A stretch of 64,000 nt of DNA from Sarcina sp034439435 (GTDB taxonomy: Bacteria; Bacillota; Clostridia; Clostridiales; Clostridiaceae), in the NCBI RefSeq assembly GCF_034439435.1, contig NZ_JAPCKJ010000007.1:62001-126000 (forward strand), written 5' to 3'. The notes below the pieces were generated by a model that saw only the letters and a program-made list of their open reading frames with translations, was not told where the DNA came from and did no database searches. This document shows, piece after piece, positions 51,666-60,757 of the stretch; within the stretch, counting starts at the first letter, position 1, and every line of letters begins with the position of its first letter. Position numbers and translations under genes: made by a program.

Positions 51666-52166
51666 GTGAGGGTAACTAGTACGGGAATAATTGATGGAGT
51701 TATTCAGGATGAATTTGGGAAAAGAGGACCTTTAGATGAGTATGGAATACCAATGTGCTCTCTTCCTTTAAAAATAAAAGATTCACCAAAGAAGACAAAA
51801 TCATATGCTATTTTCCTTGAAGATAAGGATGCTATACCAGTAAGCGGAGGATTCTCATGGATTCATTGGGTTGCTGCTAATATCACAGAAAAAGAAATCC
51901 CTGAGAATGCAAGTAGAACTTTAAAGAATATTGTACAAGGCTTAAATAGCTGGATTAGTATTCAAGGAGGACAAAAACCAAAAGAAGCATGTATGTACTA
52001 TGGGGGAATGGCACCACCAGATAAGGCTCATATTTATGAAATTCATGTATATGCATTAGATTGTATGGTGGATTTAGAGAATGGCTTCTATGCAAATGAA
52101 TTATTTAGGAAAATGGATGGACATATATTAGACGAATACACATTAAAAGGAATTTATGAAGCTTAA
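51666..52166 (+). CDS. YbhB/YbcL-type PEBP-family protein
   Basis: The 166-residue cytoplasmic protein begins at GTG 51666 behind AGGAGATG. It carries PEBP features: MCSLPLKIKDSPKKTKSYAI, LEDKDAIPVSGGFSWIHWVAANI (ligand-binding His), SWISIQGG, and CMYYGGMAPPDKAHIYEIHVYALD. These proteins bind phosphate-containing ligands; in bacteria their role is unsettled. It is a single gene. The DIP1984-type gene follows 78 bases later in the same direction. Confidence 0.88.
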   Translation: MRVTSTGIIDGVIQDEFGKRGPLDEYGIPMCSLPLKIKDSPKKTKSYAIFLEDKDAIPVSGGFSWIHWVAANITEKEIPENASRTLKNIVQGLNSWISIQGGQKPKEACMYYGGMAPPDKAHIYEIHVYALDCMVDLENGFYANELFRKMDGHILDEYTLKGIYEA

Positions 52167-52169
52167 TAT

Positions 52170-52208
52170 TAGGCTTTATTTTAGTTGAGTGTTGCTTTAA
52201 AACAGAGA
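52170..52208. repeat. Partial family 1 repeat, copy f
   Basis: TTAGGCTTTATTTTAGTTGA followed by GTGTTGCTTTAAAAC resembles the left end of family 1 (AGGCTATGTTTTAG...GTGTTGATTTTTAG). Confidence 0.4.
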
Positions 52209-52244
52209 CTAATATTAACAGGCTTTTTTATTGGAGGAATTAAG

Positions 52245-52703
52245 ATGAAGTTAGCTGAGGCATTAATTTTAAGAGCAGACTTACAAAAGCAATTAATGAA
52301 CTTAAAAAACAGAATAAATCAGAATCTATTAGTTCAAGAAGGAGAAGAAACATCAGAAAATCCCTATATTTTATATGATGAAATATTTTTGAAATTAAAT
52401 GAATTGGAAGATTTAATATTAAGGATTAACAAGACTAATAGTGACTATATTACAAGTAGTAATGAAAGTATTTCAGACTTAATTGTTAAAAGAGATATGA
52501 TTGGAAAGAAAATAAATATTTTAAAAGAAATAGCGGAAGAGGCTACAGTAAAGGTCAATAGATATTCTCAAACTGAAATAAAAATATTTTCCACAATGAA
52601 AGTTGATGAGATACAAAGAGAGATTAATAAATACTCTAAGGAGTATAGAGAACTTGATACAAAGTTACAAGGATTAAATTGGACAATAGACTTAATAGAG
52701 TAA
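52245..52703 (+). CDS. DIP1984-family protein
   Basis: The 152-residue helical protein starts MKLAEALILRADLQKQL and contains RINQNLLVQEGEETSENP and RDMIGKKINILKEIAEEA, the pattern of the DIP1984 family, sometimes annotated as septicolysin. It is predicted all alpha and cytoplasmic, with no signal peptide. ATG 52245 is well placed behind TTGGAGGAATT; the frame is open 60 bases further upstream but only through repeat sequence. Function is unknown. A weak hairpin with T run follows at about 52795-52820. Confidence 0.75.
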   Translation: MKLAEALILRADLQKQLMNLKNRINQNLLVQEGEETSENPYILYDEIFLKLNELEDLILRINKTNSDYITSSNESISDLIVKRDMIGKKINILKEIAEEATVKVNRYSQTEIKIFSTMKVDEIQREINKYSKEYRELDTKLQGLNWTIDLIE

Positions 52704-52927
52704 GTTTTAAATAATACAAGTATTTTTAGTTGGTAGCTTTTATTAAAGAGGTCATAAATCCTAACCTAGGAAAAAGGTAATTAAATGTACATATGTATCT
52801 AGGAGCAGATACTCTTTTTATAATTTATGCTCAAACAATTTACATGAGTACGATTTACAACTTACAATTTACAACCATATGACTGTTAATAATAAGTGAG
52901 GATGGGTAAGGGGATTAGAGTAAAGTT

Positions 52928-52972
52928 AGGCTAATATTCTATATTTATATAGAATATTGGTCTTTTTTTTTA
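52928..52972 (+). terminator. Strong terminator without an assigned gene
   Basis: GCTAATATTCTATA and TATAGAATATTGGTC form a long stem, then T9. The 220 bases upstream (52704-52927) contain no reading frame I can support, so a small RNA ending here is possible. Confidence 0.7.
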
Positions 52973-53065
52973 GGCTATGCTTTAGATAAGTGTTGATTTT
53001 TACCTAGCCTGTTAAAATTAATGGTTTATTAAGATGGTCTTACAGTTATATCTAAAAAGCAATAC
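52971..53065. repeat. Dispersed hairpin repeat, family 1, copy e
   Basis: Left end AGGCTATGCTTTAGATAAG then TGTTGATTTTTACCTAG; right end TATTAAGATGGTCTTACAG then TTATATCTAAAAAGCAA. Same internal block as copy b at 23536-23772 but without that copy's inserted hairpin. Confidence 0.65.
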
Positions 53066-53176
53066 TAATTTAAAAAGATCATTTTTTATAATAATTATTA
53101 AATTAAAGTTTGTTTGTATAATATTATGTAAGTGGGTATAATTAATAGATATAAATGGGAGAAAATGGAGGGAAAT

Positions 53177-53632
53177 ATGGTTCATGTAGTTTATTGTGAT
53201 GATAAAGAAAAGGTGTTAGAAAAGATAATTGAGGGTACAAAAACAATGATCATTAGAGGAGCCGCAGGCAGAAAAATTCCTCATAGTAGGGTATTTAAAG
53301 GTGAAGACTTATATTTTATGAAAAAAGGATCTAAAAAAATTTGTGCCAAAGCAAGTATAATTAATGTAAAAAATTACGTCAAACTTTCTCAGGATGATTC
53401 TTTAAATGTTATTCAAGAAAATCAAGATAAATTAAATCTATCTGAAAAGCAAATGAAAAGATGGAATAAAAAATGTTTGTGTTTAGTGGAGTTTAATAAC
53501 TTAGAGAAAATAGAGCCTTTAGATTTTGAACATCAAAACAATATGGATGATTGGCTTATAGTAGAGAAAATTGAAGATGTGCTTCTTGGAAGTAGTGTGG
53601 ATTATAATTATGAAAGTACTAAATTAAAATAG
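53177..53632 (+). CDS. ASCH/PUA-like domain protein, unknown
   Basis: This 151-residue soluble protein starts at ATG 53177 because GGAGGG precedes it; the upstream extension to 53132 lacks a ribosome site. The sequence VLEKIIEGTKTMIIRGAAGR, VFKGEDLYFMKKGSKKICAKA and ASIINVKNYVKL has the barrel-like pattern of ASCH/PUA nucleic-acid-binding proteins (signature GxKT-like, a 'KGDxLYF' strand). The C-terminal half is unique. This assignment is by eye and uncertain. A GGAGAGGA/TCCTCTTC hairpin with T5 follows at about 53649-53681. Confidence 0.6.
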   Translation: MVHVVYCDDKEKVLEKIIEGTKTMIIRGAAGRKIPHSRVFKGEDLYFMKKGSKKICAKASIINVKNYVKLSQDDSLNVIQENQDKLNLSEKQMKRWNKKCLCLVEFNNLEKIEPLDFEHQNNMDDWLIVEKIEDVLLGSSVDYNYESTKLK

Positions 53633-54087
53633 AATATATTTATATGGTAAAGGAGAGGATATATTCCTCTTCTTTTTATTTAAGCAACAATAAAAATGGT
53701 TAAGTAGTAATTAAAAAAAATCCTATATAAATAATTAAGCTATATGAATATTAATTTAGAATCAAGTTTTTTTAAACTTTTATTGAAATTAATAAGTTAT
53801 AAGGTAAAAAATGTTAAAATCTATAAAACAGTATTTTTGCTAAATATAAAAAGTTTAATATATTAATACCAATAGGCAAAAAAAGGAGGAAAATAAGTAT
53901 TAGAGAATCTAAAAAATAAAAGCTGAGGAATACAAACTTAAGTGAAAGCTTTGATATATATAAATGGCTATTTTACAGGAGTTGCGCAAGTGCAACCTGA
54001 AGTTGACAAAGTGCATTTTAAAAGTGATAGTAGTAAAAAGCTTGTTTTGATAAGATACATGTACAAAGTTAAATAGGAGGAATGTAT

Positions 54088-54870
54088 ATGGTATTTGGTG
54101 AGAAATTATTAAAGCTACGAAAAGAGAAAGGAATGTCTCAAGAGGCATTAGCTGAAAGGTTAAATACAAGCAGACAAGCGATAAGTAAATGGGAAAATGG
54201 ACAGGGGTTCCCTGAAACTGAAAAACTACTTATGATTAGTAATTTTTTTAATGTGTCTATTGATTATTTACTTAAAGAAACTAAGGAAGAGAATATTGAA
54301 ACTCAAAAAGGTTATTATGTGAGCAAAGAAATGATTGAAGGCTTTTTAATAAATGCCAATAAGATTTCAAAATATACTTCTTTAGGAATCAGTACTATTA
54401 TAGCAGCATATATCCCTTATGCGCTTTTAAAGGATTCTTTTGCAATTATAATCATAGCAATAATGGTCGCTCTAGGATTTGGATTAATCATAGCAGCTAG
54501 TTTTAGAGAGGAAGATTATAAGATTTTAAAAAGGGAAACCCTTATCTTTGATGAAAATGTTTTGAAAGAATTAAAAAGTAAATATAACATTTTAAGAAAA
54601 AAATATATTGCTTTAATAATAACTGGTTTAGGATTTATCATTGCAAGTGGAACAGTTATTTTCTTATTAGAAAGTGGATTTAACTTAGATGGAAAACCAA
54701 GTGACTATTATGTTATTTGTGCATTTATGATTTCAATTGGAGCGTATATGGTTGCATATTTTGCCTCTATGATGGAGGCTTATGAGTTAATAGTTAAGAA
54801 TGATGAATATGTTAATAAATTTAGCTTTAAGGTACTAAAGAAGATGAGAGAAAAGCATGGCGATTTTTAG
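54088..54870 (+). CDS. XRE-family regulator with C-terminal membrane domain
   Basis: The 260-residue protein has an N-terminal Cro/CI helix-turn-helix: LRKEKGMSQEALAERLNTSR, QAISKWENGQGFPETEKLL and FFNVSIDYLLKE. Four hydrophobic segments follow in pairs (about residues 95-135 and 165-240), so it is probably a membrane-tethered regulator. ATG 54088 is seven bases after AGGAGG; the ATG two codons earlier is too close. Upstream, a GTTGC/GCAAC hairpin (53984-54000) and TTGACA may be its own promoter region. A 46-residue membrane protein gene follows. Confidence 0.85.
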   Translation: MVFGEKLLKLRKEKGMSQEALAERLNTSRQAISKWENGQGFPETEKLLMISNFFNVSIDYLLKETKEENIETQKGYYVSKEMIEGFLINANKISKYTSLGISTIIAAYIPYALLKDSFAIIIIAIMVALGFGLIIAASFREEDYKILKRETLIFDENVLKELKSKYNILRKKYIALIITGLGFIIASGTVIFLLESGFNLDGKPSDYYVICAFMISIGAYMVAYFASMMEAYELIVKNDEYVNKFSFKVLKKMREKHGDF

Positions 54871-54918
54871 AGTTATCTAGATAACAATAATATTTACTTA
54901 AAATAAGGGAGTGATTTT

Positions 54919-55059
54919 ATGTGGGAAGAATTAGGCATTAGCGGTGGGACTGCAATAATAGTACTAATTGCTATTTATTTTGTAATAAAATTGGCTGTGA
55001 AAAATGGTATTAATGAATCAAATTTAGGAAGAAATTATAAAAATAAAGATGAATTTTAA
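54919..55059 (+). CDS. Small membrane protein after the XRE regulator
   Basis: The 46-residue product is MWEELGISGG, a helix TAIIVLIAIYFVIKLAV, then a polar tail KNGINESNLGRNYKNKDEF. GGGAGTG precedes the ATG. It lies 48 bases downstream of the regulator gene, so it is probably in the same transcript. Small membrane proteins next to XRE membrane regulators recur in Firmicutes; function unknown. Confidence 0.65.
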   Translation: MWEELGISGGTAIIVLIAIYFVIKLAVKNGINESNLGRNYKNKDEF

Positions 55060-55230
55060 TATGGTTAGAAATAATTATTTTGGAGTTATGTGTGTTTAGT
55101 CTATAATTAAAAACATATAATAGTTCATTTAGTTTTAGGATACTAAAAAAGATGAGAAAGAAAAGTAGAGAGTTCTAAGTTTTAGTACTTTAGTAAATAA
55201 TATTTTAAGTTAAATATAAGGAATATTTTT

Positions 55231-55264
55231 TAAAAAAGGGCAAGTGTAGACTTGTCTTTTTTTA
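55231..55264 (+). terminator. Terminator
   Basis: GGGCAAGT / ACTTGTC(T) with a GTAG loop, A6 before and T7 after. Between it and 55540 there is only AT-rich leader sequence of the arc operon. Confidence 0.8.
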
Positions 55265-55546
55265 TTTTATTAATAACTATTTAAAATGGAAACTTAATCA
55301 AATAGATGCAAATATATTTCGATTATTTTTAAAGTAAAATGATAAAAATATGTGTAAGATTTTATTTAGAATTTCTAAGTTTAACCCTAATTTCAAGATA
55401 AAAATAAAAAAACATTAAATTTTTTAAAAATATTATTCAATAAATATACATAATATATTCAAAAAATTTAAAATATTCACGGTAATTGAAATATCTGACT
55501 TTTACAAAAATTTCTTGATTAACCGGTTTATTTAGTAATTTTTATT

Positions 55547-55608
55547 TTGAATAAAAATGAAAACTTATATACAATAATTTCAAATATATGGGTTTGAAAT
55601 CGTTTTTA
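55547..55608 (+). promoter_or_regulatory. ARG-box-like site and cre-like site upstream of arcA
   Basis: TTGAATAAAAATGAAAACT (55547-55565) agrees closely with the Bacillus ARG box (CATGAATAAAAATKCAAKT, from memory). TGAAATCGTTTTTA (55595-55608) is close to the CcpA cre consensus except for its last C. Together they suggest arginine and carbon control of the operon. The cre call is weak. Confidence 0.5.
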
Positions 55609-55686
55609 AGAGGGTGTATAACATAGGTGTGGGGAGGACAACGACCTACAAAAAAAACTAAAAGATAAAGGGAGGAAGTGTATATT

Positions 55687-56928
55687 ATGAGAGATGACAG
55701 AGCATTAAACGTTACTTCTGAAATTGGAAGATTAAAAACAGTTCTACTACATAGACCTGGAGAAGAAATTGAAAATTTAACACCAGATTTATTAGATAGA
55801 TTATTATTCGATGACATTCCATACTTAAAAGTTGCAAGGGAAGAACATGACGCCTTTGCACAAACTTTAAGAGATGCGGGAGTAGAGGTGCTTTATCTAG
55901 AAGTTCTTGCTGCTGAAGCAATAGGAACTAGTGAAGAAGTTAAGGAACAATTTATAAATGAGTTTATAGATGAAGCTGGAGTTGAAAGTGAAAAATTAAA
56001 AGAAGCATTAATAGAATACTTTACTTCATTTAGTGATAATAAAAGAATGATTGATGTAATGATGGCTGGAGTAAGAAAAGAAGAACTTAAGGGTTATCAC
56101 AGAGAATCATTATATGATCAAGTAAATGATGTATATCCATTTGTATGTGATCCAATGCCAAATCTTTATTTTACTAGAGATCCATTTGCAACAATTGGAA
56201 ATGGTATTACATTAAACCATATGAGAACAGCTACAAGAAACAGAGAAACAATATTTGCAAAATACATATTCAAATATCATCCAAGATTTGAAGGAAAAGA
56301 TATTCCATTCTGGTTTAACAGAGATGACAAAACTTCTCTTGAAGGTGGAGATGAATTAATACTTTCAAAAGAAATATTAGCAGTTGGTATATCTCAAAGA
56401 ACTGATTCAAAATCAGTTGAAAAACTAGCTAAAAAGTTACTTTACTATCCAGATACAACTTTCAAAACTGTATTAGCATTTAAAATACCAGTATCAAGAG
56501 CATTTATGCACTTAGATACAGTATTTACTCAAGTAGATTATGATAAATTTACAGTTCATCCTGGTATCGTAGGACCTTTAGAAGTTTATGCATTAACTAA
56601 GGATCCTGATAATGATGGACAATTACTTGCAACTGAAGAATCAGATACTTTAGAAAATATATTAAAGAAATATCTAGATAGAGATATTAAATTAATAAAA
56701 TGTGGTGGCGGAGATGAAATAATAGCTGCTAGAGAACAATGGAATGATGGTTCAAATACGCTTGCTATTGCACCAGGTGAAGTTGTAGTTTACTCAAGAA
56801 ACTACGTAACTAATGCAATATTAGAAAAAGAAGGAATCAAATTACATGTTATCCCTTCATCTGAGTTATCAAGAGGTAGAGGGGGCCCAAGATGTATGTC
56901 AATGCCTCTAATTAGAGAAGATTTATAG
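55687..56928 (+). CDS. arcA: Arginine deiminase
   Basis: The 413-residue enzyme converts arginine to citrulline and ammonia. Catalytic and binding elements are visible: LHRPGEEIENLTPD, PNLYFTRDPF, LEGGDE, HLDTVFTQVD (His) and GRGGPRCMSMPL with the nucleophilic Cys. ATG 55687 is ten bases after GGGAGGA; a GTG three codons earlier lies too close to that site. It is the first gene of arcABDC-argR. The pathway supplies ATP and ammonia during anaerobic growth and acid stress. Confidence 0.97.
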   Translation: MRDDRALNVTSEIGRLKTVLLHRPGEEIENLTPDLLDRLLFDDIPYLKVAREEHDAFAQTLRDAGVEVLYLEVLAAEAIGTSEEVKEQFINEFIDEAGVESEKLKEALIEYFTSFSDNKRMIDVMMAGVRKEELKGYHRESLYDQVNDVYPFVCDPMPNLYFTRDPFATIGNGITLNHMRTATRNRETIFAKYIFKYHPRFEGKDIPFWFNRDDKTSLEGGDELILSKEILAVGISQRTDSKSVEKLAKKLLYYPDTTFKTVLAFKIPVSRAFMHLDTVFTQVDYDKFTVHPGIVGPLEVYALTKDPDNDGQLLATEESDTLENILKKYLDRDIKLIKCGGGDEIIAAREQWNDGSNTLAIAPGEVVVYSRNYVTNAILEKEGIKLHVIPSSELSRGRGGPRCMSMPLIREDL

Positions 56929-57035
56929 AATATACTTAACATAATATATTAGAGAATTTAAGAGAATACAAAACTTTCGGATTTTTTGTAAACGTATATA
57001 AATTAAGAGATATTGAATATTAGGAGGAATTAACA

Positions 57036-58031
57036 ATGGCAGTTAACTTAAAAGGAAGAAGCTTCTTAACATTAAAAGACTTTACACCAGCAGAAATTAG
57101 ATACTTATTAGATCTTTCTCATGATCTAAAAGCTAAAAAAAGAGCAGGAATATTAGGAGATAACTTAAAAGGTAAAAATGTAGTTTTATTATTCGAAAAA
57201 ACTTCAACTAGAACAAGATGTGCTTTTGAATGCGGAGCTGCTGAAGAAGGTGCTCATGTAACATTCTTAACTAACTCACAAATGGGTAAAAAAGAATCAA
57301 TAGAAGATACTGCAAAAGTTCTTGGAAGAATGTACGATGGTATTGAATTTAGAGGATTCAAACAATCTACTGTTGAAGAATTAGCTAAATATGCAGGAGT
57401 TCCAGTATGGAATGGATTAACTGATGCTGACCACCCAACTCAAATATTAGCAGATTTCTTAACAATAGAAGAACATGCACATAAACCATTAAGTGAAATA
57501 AAATTAGTATTCACTGGAGATACAAGAAATAACATGAGTTATGCATTAATGTATGGTGCAGCTAAAATGGGAATGCACTTCGTAGCTCTTGGACCAGAAA
57601 GCTTAAAACCAGATGAAGATATTCTTAAAGAAATGCAAGAATACTCAAAACAAACTGGAGCAACAATAGAATTTAGTTCAAATGTTGATGAAGCAGTTAA
57701 AGATGCAGACGTTATATACACTGATATCTGGGTATCAATGGGAGAAGATGAAAGCTTATATCCAGAAAGAGTTAAATTATTAACTCCATACAAAGTAACT
57801 AAAGAAATGATGAATAAAACAGGTAATAAACATACATTATTCATGCACTGTTTACCATCATTCCATGATGAAGATACAGAAGTATGCAGAGATATGCTTG
57901 ATAGATTAGGCCTTGATATAAGAGAAGTTGAGGATGAAGTATTCAAAAGCAAAAATTCAGTTGTATTTGATGAAGCTGAAAACAGAATGCATACAATTAA
58001 GGCAGTAATGGTAGCAACTGCTGGTAAATAA
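57036..58031 (+). CDS. arcB: Ornithine carbamoyltransferase, catabolic
   Basis: The 331-residue cytoplasmic enzyme splits citrulline with phosphate into ornithine and carbamoyl phosphate. Signatures are FEKTSTRTRCAFECGA (carbamoyl phosphate site), DHPTQILADF, FTGDTRNNM, and FMHCLPSFHD (HCLP, ornithine site). AGGAGG precedes ATG. It lies 107 bases after arcA. The long hairpin after its stop may limit read-through to arcD. Confidence 0.97.
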   Translation: MAVNLKGRSFLTLKDFTPAEIRYLLDLSHDLKAKKRAGILGDNLKGKNVVLLFEKTSTRTRCAFECGAAEEGAHVTFLTNSQMGKKESIEDTAKVLGRMYDGIEFRGFKQSTVEELAKYAGVPVWNGLTDADHPTQILADFLTIEEHAHKPLSEIKLVFTGDTRNNMSYALMYGAAKMGMHFVALGPESLKPDEDILKEMQEYSKQTGATIEFSSNVDEAVKDADVIYTDIWVSMGEDESLYPERVKLLTPYKVTKEMMNKTGNKHTLFMHCLPSFHDEDTEVCRDMLDRLGLDIREVEDEVFKSKNSVVFDEAENRMHTIKAVMVATAGK

Positions 58032-58043
58032 TAAATTTTCTTA

Positions 58044-58151
58044 AGGGGCTGTATTTATAATATTATCTAAGGAAAATAATTAGCATTTAAATTATTTAAA
58101 TTTAATAACTGAGTTTTCCTTTCATCATATTATAAATGCCGCCCTGTTTTT
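58044..58151 (+). terminator. Large nested hairpin/attenuator between arcB and arcD
   Basis: Three co-axial perfect stems: GGGC (58046-58049) / GCCC (58141-58144), ATTTATAATAT (58053-58063) / ATATTATAAAT (58127-58137), AAGGAAAA (58069-58076) / TTTTCCTT (58114-58121), followed by TGTTTTTA. It fills nearly all of the intergenic gap. Confidence 0.75.
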
Positions 58152-58176
58152 ACTAATGTGAAAGTGGGTGAGTTAT

Positions 58177-59610
58177 ATGGCAGATCAACAAAATGAACCA
58201 AAAAAATTAGGGTTTGCTCAGTTAGCAGCATTAATAGTTGGTTCTATGATTGGAGGAGGAGCTTTCAATCTTCCATCAGATATGGCAAGAGGAGCTGGAA
58301 CTGGAGCAATTATAATAGGATGGGTTATAACAGGTATTGGAATGATAGCATTAGCATTTGTATACCAATCATTAGCTAATAGAAAACCTGAACTTACTGG
58401 TGGGGTTTATAGTTATGCAAAAGCTGGTTTTGGAGAATATATAGGATTTAACTCAGCTTGGGGATATTGGTTAAGTGCATGGATTGGAAACGTATCTTAT
58501 TCAGTACTTCTATTTGGAGCTATTGGTTATTTCTTTCCAGTCTTTGGAGAAGGGAATAATGTAGCAGCTATTATTGGTGCATCAATATTACTTTGGGCAT
58601 TTACATTACTAATATTAAATGGTGTAAGTGGAGCGGCACTTATAAATCTTATAACTACTATAGCTAAATTAGTTCCAATATTTTTATTTATAGTTATTTC
58701 ATTATTTGTGTTTAATTTTCATAACTTTACATTCCAATTCTGGGGTACAACTGACTTAGGTGGAATTGTACAACAAGCTAAAAGCACAATGCTAGTAACA
58801 TTATGGTGCTTTATAGGTATTGAAGGTGCCGTAGTTGTTTCTGGAAGAGCTAAGAAGCAAAGTGATGTAGGTAAGGCAACAGTAATTGGTCTTGTAGGTA
58901 CACTTGTAATATACATGTTAATATCATTAATGGCACTTGGCGTTATGGACAGAGTTAAACTTTCAGGTCTTGAAAATCCTTCAATGGCATATGTTTTAGA
59001 GTTTGCTGTGGGTAAATGGGGTGCAGTTCTTATAAATTTAGGATTAATAATATCATTATTTGGATCACTTCTTGGTTGGTCATTACTTGCAGCCGAAATT
59101 CCTTATGTAGCAGCAAAAGATGGGGTATTACCTAAGGTTTTTGCTAAATTAAATAAAAAAGGTACACCAAGTGGTTCTTTAATAATAACTAACTTATTAG
59201 TACAAGCATTCTTAATATTAACTTTAGTAGCAAGTAGTACTTATCAAGCTTTATATTCAGTAGCTAGTACAGCTATTTTAGTTCCATATCTTTTAAGTGC
59301 AATGTATGGATTAAAATTAGCTTTAACAGGTGAAACTTACGATAAAGATCCTACAGGTAGAACAAAAGATAAAATTTTTGGTGTAATAGCAACCGTTTAT
59401 GCTATATGGCTTTGCTATGCTGCAGGAATTAAGTACTTATTATTATGTTTTATATTATATGCAGTAGGTATTATATTCTTCTACATTGGTAAGAAACAAA
59501 ATAATAAAGATAAAGTCTTTGAAGGAAAAGAAAAAGTCCTAGCTTTAATAGTTTTAGTTATAGCAATCATAGCAGTAGTAATGCTAGCTAATGGAACAAT
59601 TACTATTTAA
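58177..59610 (+). CDS. arcD: Arginine/ornithine antiporter
   Basis: The 477-residue APC-superfamily protein has about 13 membrane segments, with the basic amino acid antiporter signatures LGFAQLAALIVGSMIGGGAF, ELTGGVYSYAKAGFGEYIGF and FIGIEGAVVVSGRAKKQSDVG. It exchanges external arginine for ornithine, feeding the deiminase pathway without energy cost. ATG 58177 is used; GTG 58168 in frame overlaps the GTGGGTGAG ribosome site. It lies third in the operon, after the hairpin at 58044. Confidence 0.95.
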   Translation: MADQQNEPKKLGFAQLAALIVGSMIGGGAFNLPSDMARGAGTGAIIIGWVITGIGMIALAFVYQSLANRKPELTGGVYSYAKAGFGEYIGFNSAWGYWLSAWIGNVSYSVLLFGAIGYFFPVFGEGNNVAAIIGASILLWAFTLLILNGVSGAALINLITTIAKLVPIFLFIVISLFVFNFHNFTFQFWGTTDLGGIVQQAKSTMLVTLWCFIGIEGAVVVSGRAKKQSDVGKATVIGLVGTLVIYMLISLMALGVMDRVKLSGLENPSMAYVLEFAVGKWGAVLINLGLIISLFGSLLGWSLLAAEIPYVAAKDGVLPKVFAKLNKKGTPSGSLIITNLLVQAFLILTLVASSTYQALYSVASTAILVPYLLSAMYGLKLALTGETYDKDPTGRTKDKIFGVIATVYAIWLCYAAGIKYLLLCFILYAVGIIFFYIGKKQNNKDKVFEGKEKVLALIVLVIAIIAVVMLANGTITI

Positions 59611-59626
59611 ATAGTGGCTTTAAAAG

Positions 59627-59665
59627 AAGGCTATATTTTATGCAAACGTTGATTTAAGACAAAGA
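59627..59665. repeat. Partial family 1 repeat, copy g
   Basis: AGGCTATATTTTATGCAAAC followed by GTTGATTTAAGAC resembles the left end of family 1. It lies between arcD and arcC. Confidence 0.4.
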
Positions 59666-59740
59666 ATAAAATTAAAAACAAGTATAAATATAAAGGGTTA
59701 CTTAAAGATTAAATTGTGAGAAATAAAGGAGGAAAAGACA

Positions 59741-60685
59741 ATGAAAATTGTTTTAGCATTAGGCGGAAACGCATTACAAAAAGACTCAACAGATAAAAGT
59801 GCAGAAGGACAATTACAAGCATGTAGACAAACAGCTGCTTCAGTAGCTGATTTAATAGAAGATGGACATGAAGTATCAATAGTACATGGAAATGGACCAC
59901 AAGTTGGACAAATATTAGCTAGTCTTGAGTTAGCTCATCAAATTGATGATAAAAATCCATTATTCCCATTTGATGTAGTTGATGCATTTTCAGAAGGTTA
60001 TATAGGCTATCATCTTCAAAACACAATAAGAGAAGAACTTTTAAAAAGAGGAATTAAAAAATCAGTGGATACAATTACAACTCAAGTAATTGTTAATAAA
60101 GATGATCCTGGATTTAAAAATCCAACTAAACCAATAGGTTCTTTTTACTCAAAAGAAGAAGCTGAAAGATTAGAAAAAGAAAATGGTTATGTTATGAAAG
60201 AAGATGCTGGTAGAGGGTATAGAAGAGTGGTAGCTTCTCCAAAACCACTGGATATAGTAGAAAAAGATGCTATAAAAACTATGGTAGAGAATGATTTTAT
60301 TGTAATCGCTTGCGGAGGCGGTGGAATTCCTGTAATAGAAGAAGGAGATAGTCTTATAGGAGTGCCAGCTGTTATAGATAAAGACTTTGCCGCTGAAAAA
60401 TTAGCTGAAATATTAGATGCAGATGCATTATTAATATTAACAGCAGTAGATAGAGTTTGTGTAAATTTCAACAAGCCAAATCAAGAAGCTTTAAAAGAAA
60501 TTAATTTACAAAAAGTAGATAGATACATAGAAGAAGGACAATTTGCTCCAGGAAGCATGCTTCCAAAAGTAGAAGCTTGTAAAAAATTCGTATTAAGTGG
60601 CGATGATAAAGTGGCTATAATTGCTTCTTTAAGCAATGCTAGAGATGCTCTTAGAGGAGAATCTGGAACTAAAATAGTTAAATAA
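59741..60685 (+). CDS. arcC: Carbamate kinase
   Basis: The 314-residue enzyme transfers phosphate from carbamoyl phosphate to ADP, the ATP-yielding step. Motifs are VLALGGNALQKD, IVHGNGPQVGQ, RRVVASPKP, IACGGGGIPVIE and DKDFAAEKLAE, and PGSMLPKVEACKKFV near the C-terminus. AAAGGAGG precedes ATG. It follows arcD by 130 bases containing a partial repeat and precedes the regulator gene by 72 bases. Confidence 0.97.
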   Translation: MKIVLALGGNALQKDSTDKSAEGQLQACRQTAASVADLIEDGHEVSIVHGNGPQVGQILASLELAHQIDDKNPLFPFDVVDAFSEGYIGYHLQNTIREELLKRGIKKSVDTITTQVIVNKDDPGFKNPTKPIGSFYSKEEAERLEKENGYVMKEDAGRGYRRVVASPKPLDIVEKDAIKTMVENDFIVIACGGGGIPVIEEGDSLIGVPAVIDKDFAAEKLAEILDADALLILTAVDRVCVNFNKPNQEALKEINLQKVDRYIEEGQFAPGSMLPKVEACKKFVLSGDDKVAIIASLSNARDALRGESGTKIVK

Positions 60686-60757
60686 TTACCTAAAAATATT
60701 AATTTCATTGTTTATATTAGCATACATAAAGGGTTAGATGGTAGAAAAGGAGAAACT

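Noticed and set aside
53881..54080. Possible short gene after AGGAGG at 53884
   Set aside because: No ATG, GTG or TTG at usable distance and stops occur quickly. It was treated as the regulator's upstream region.
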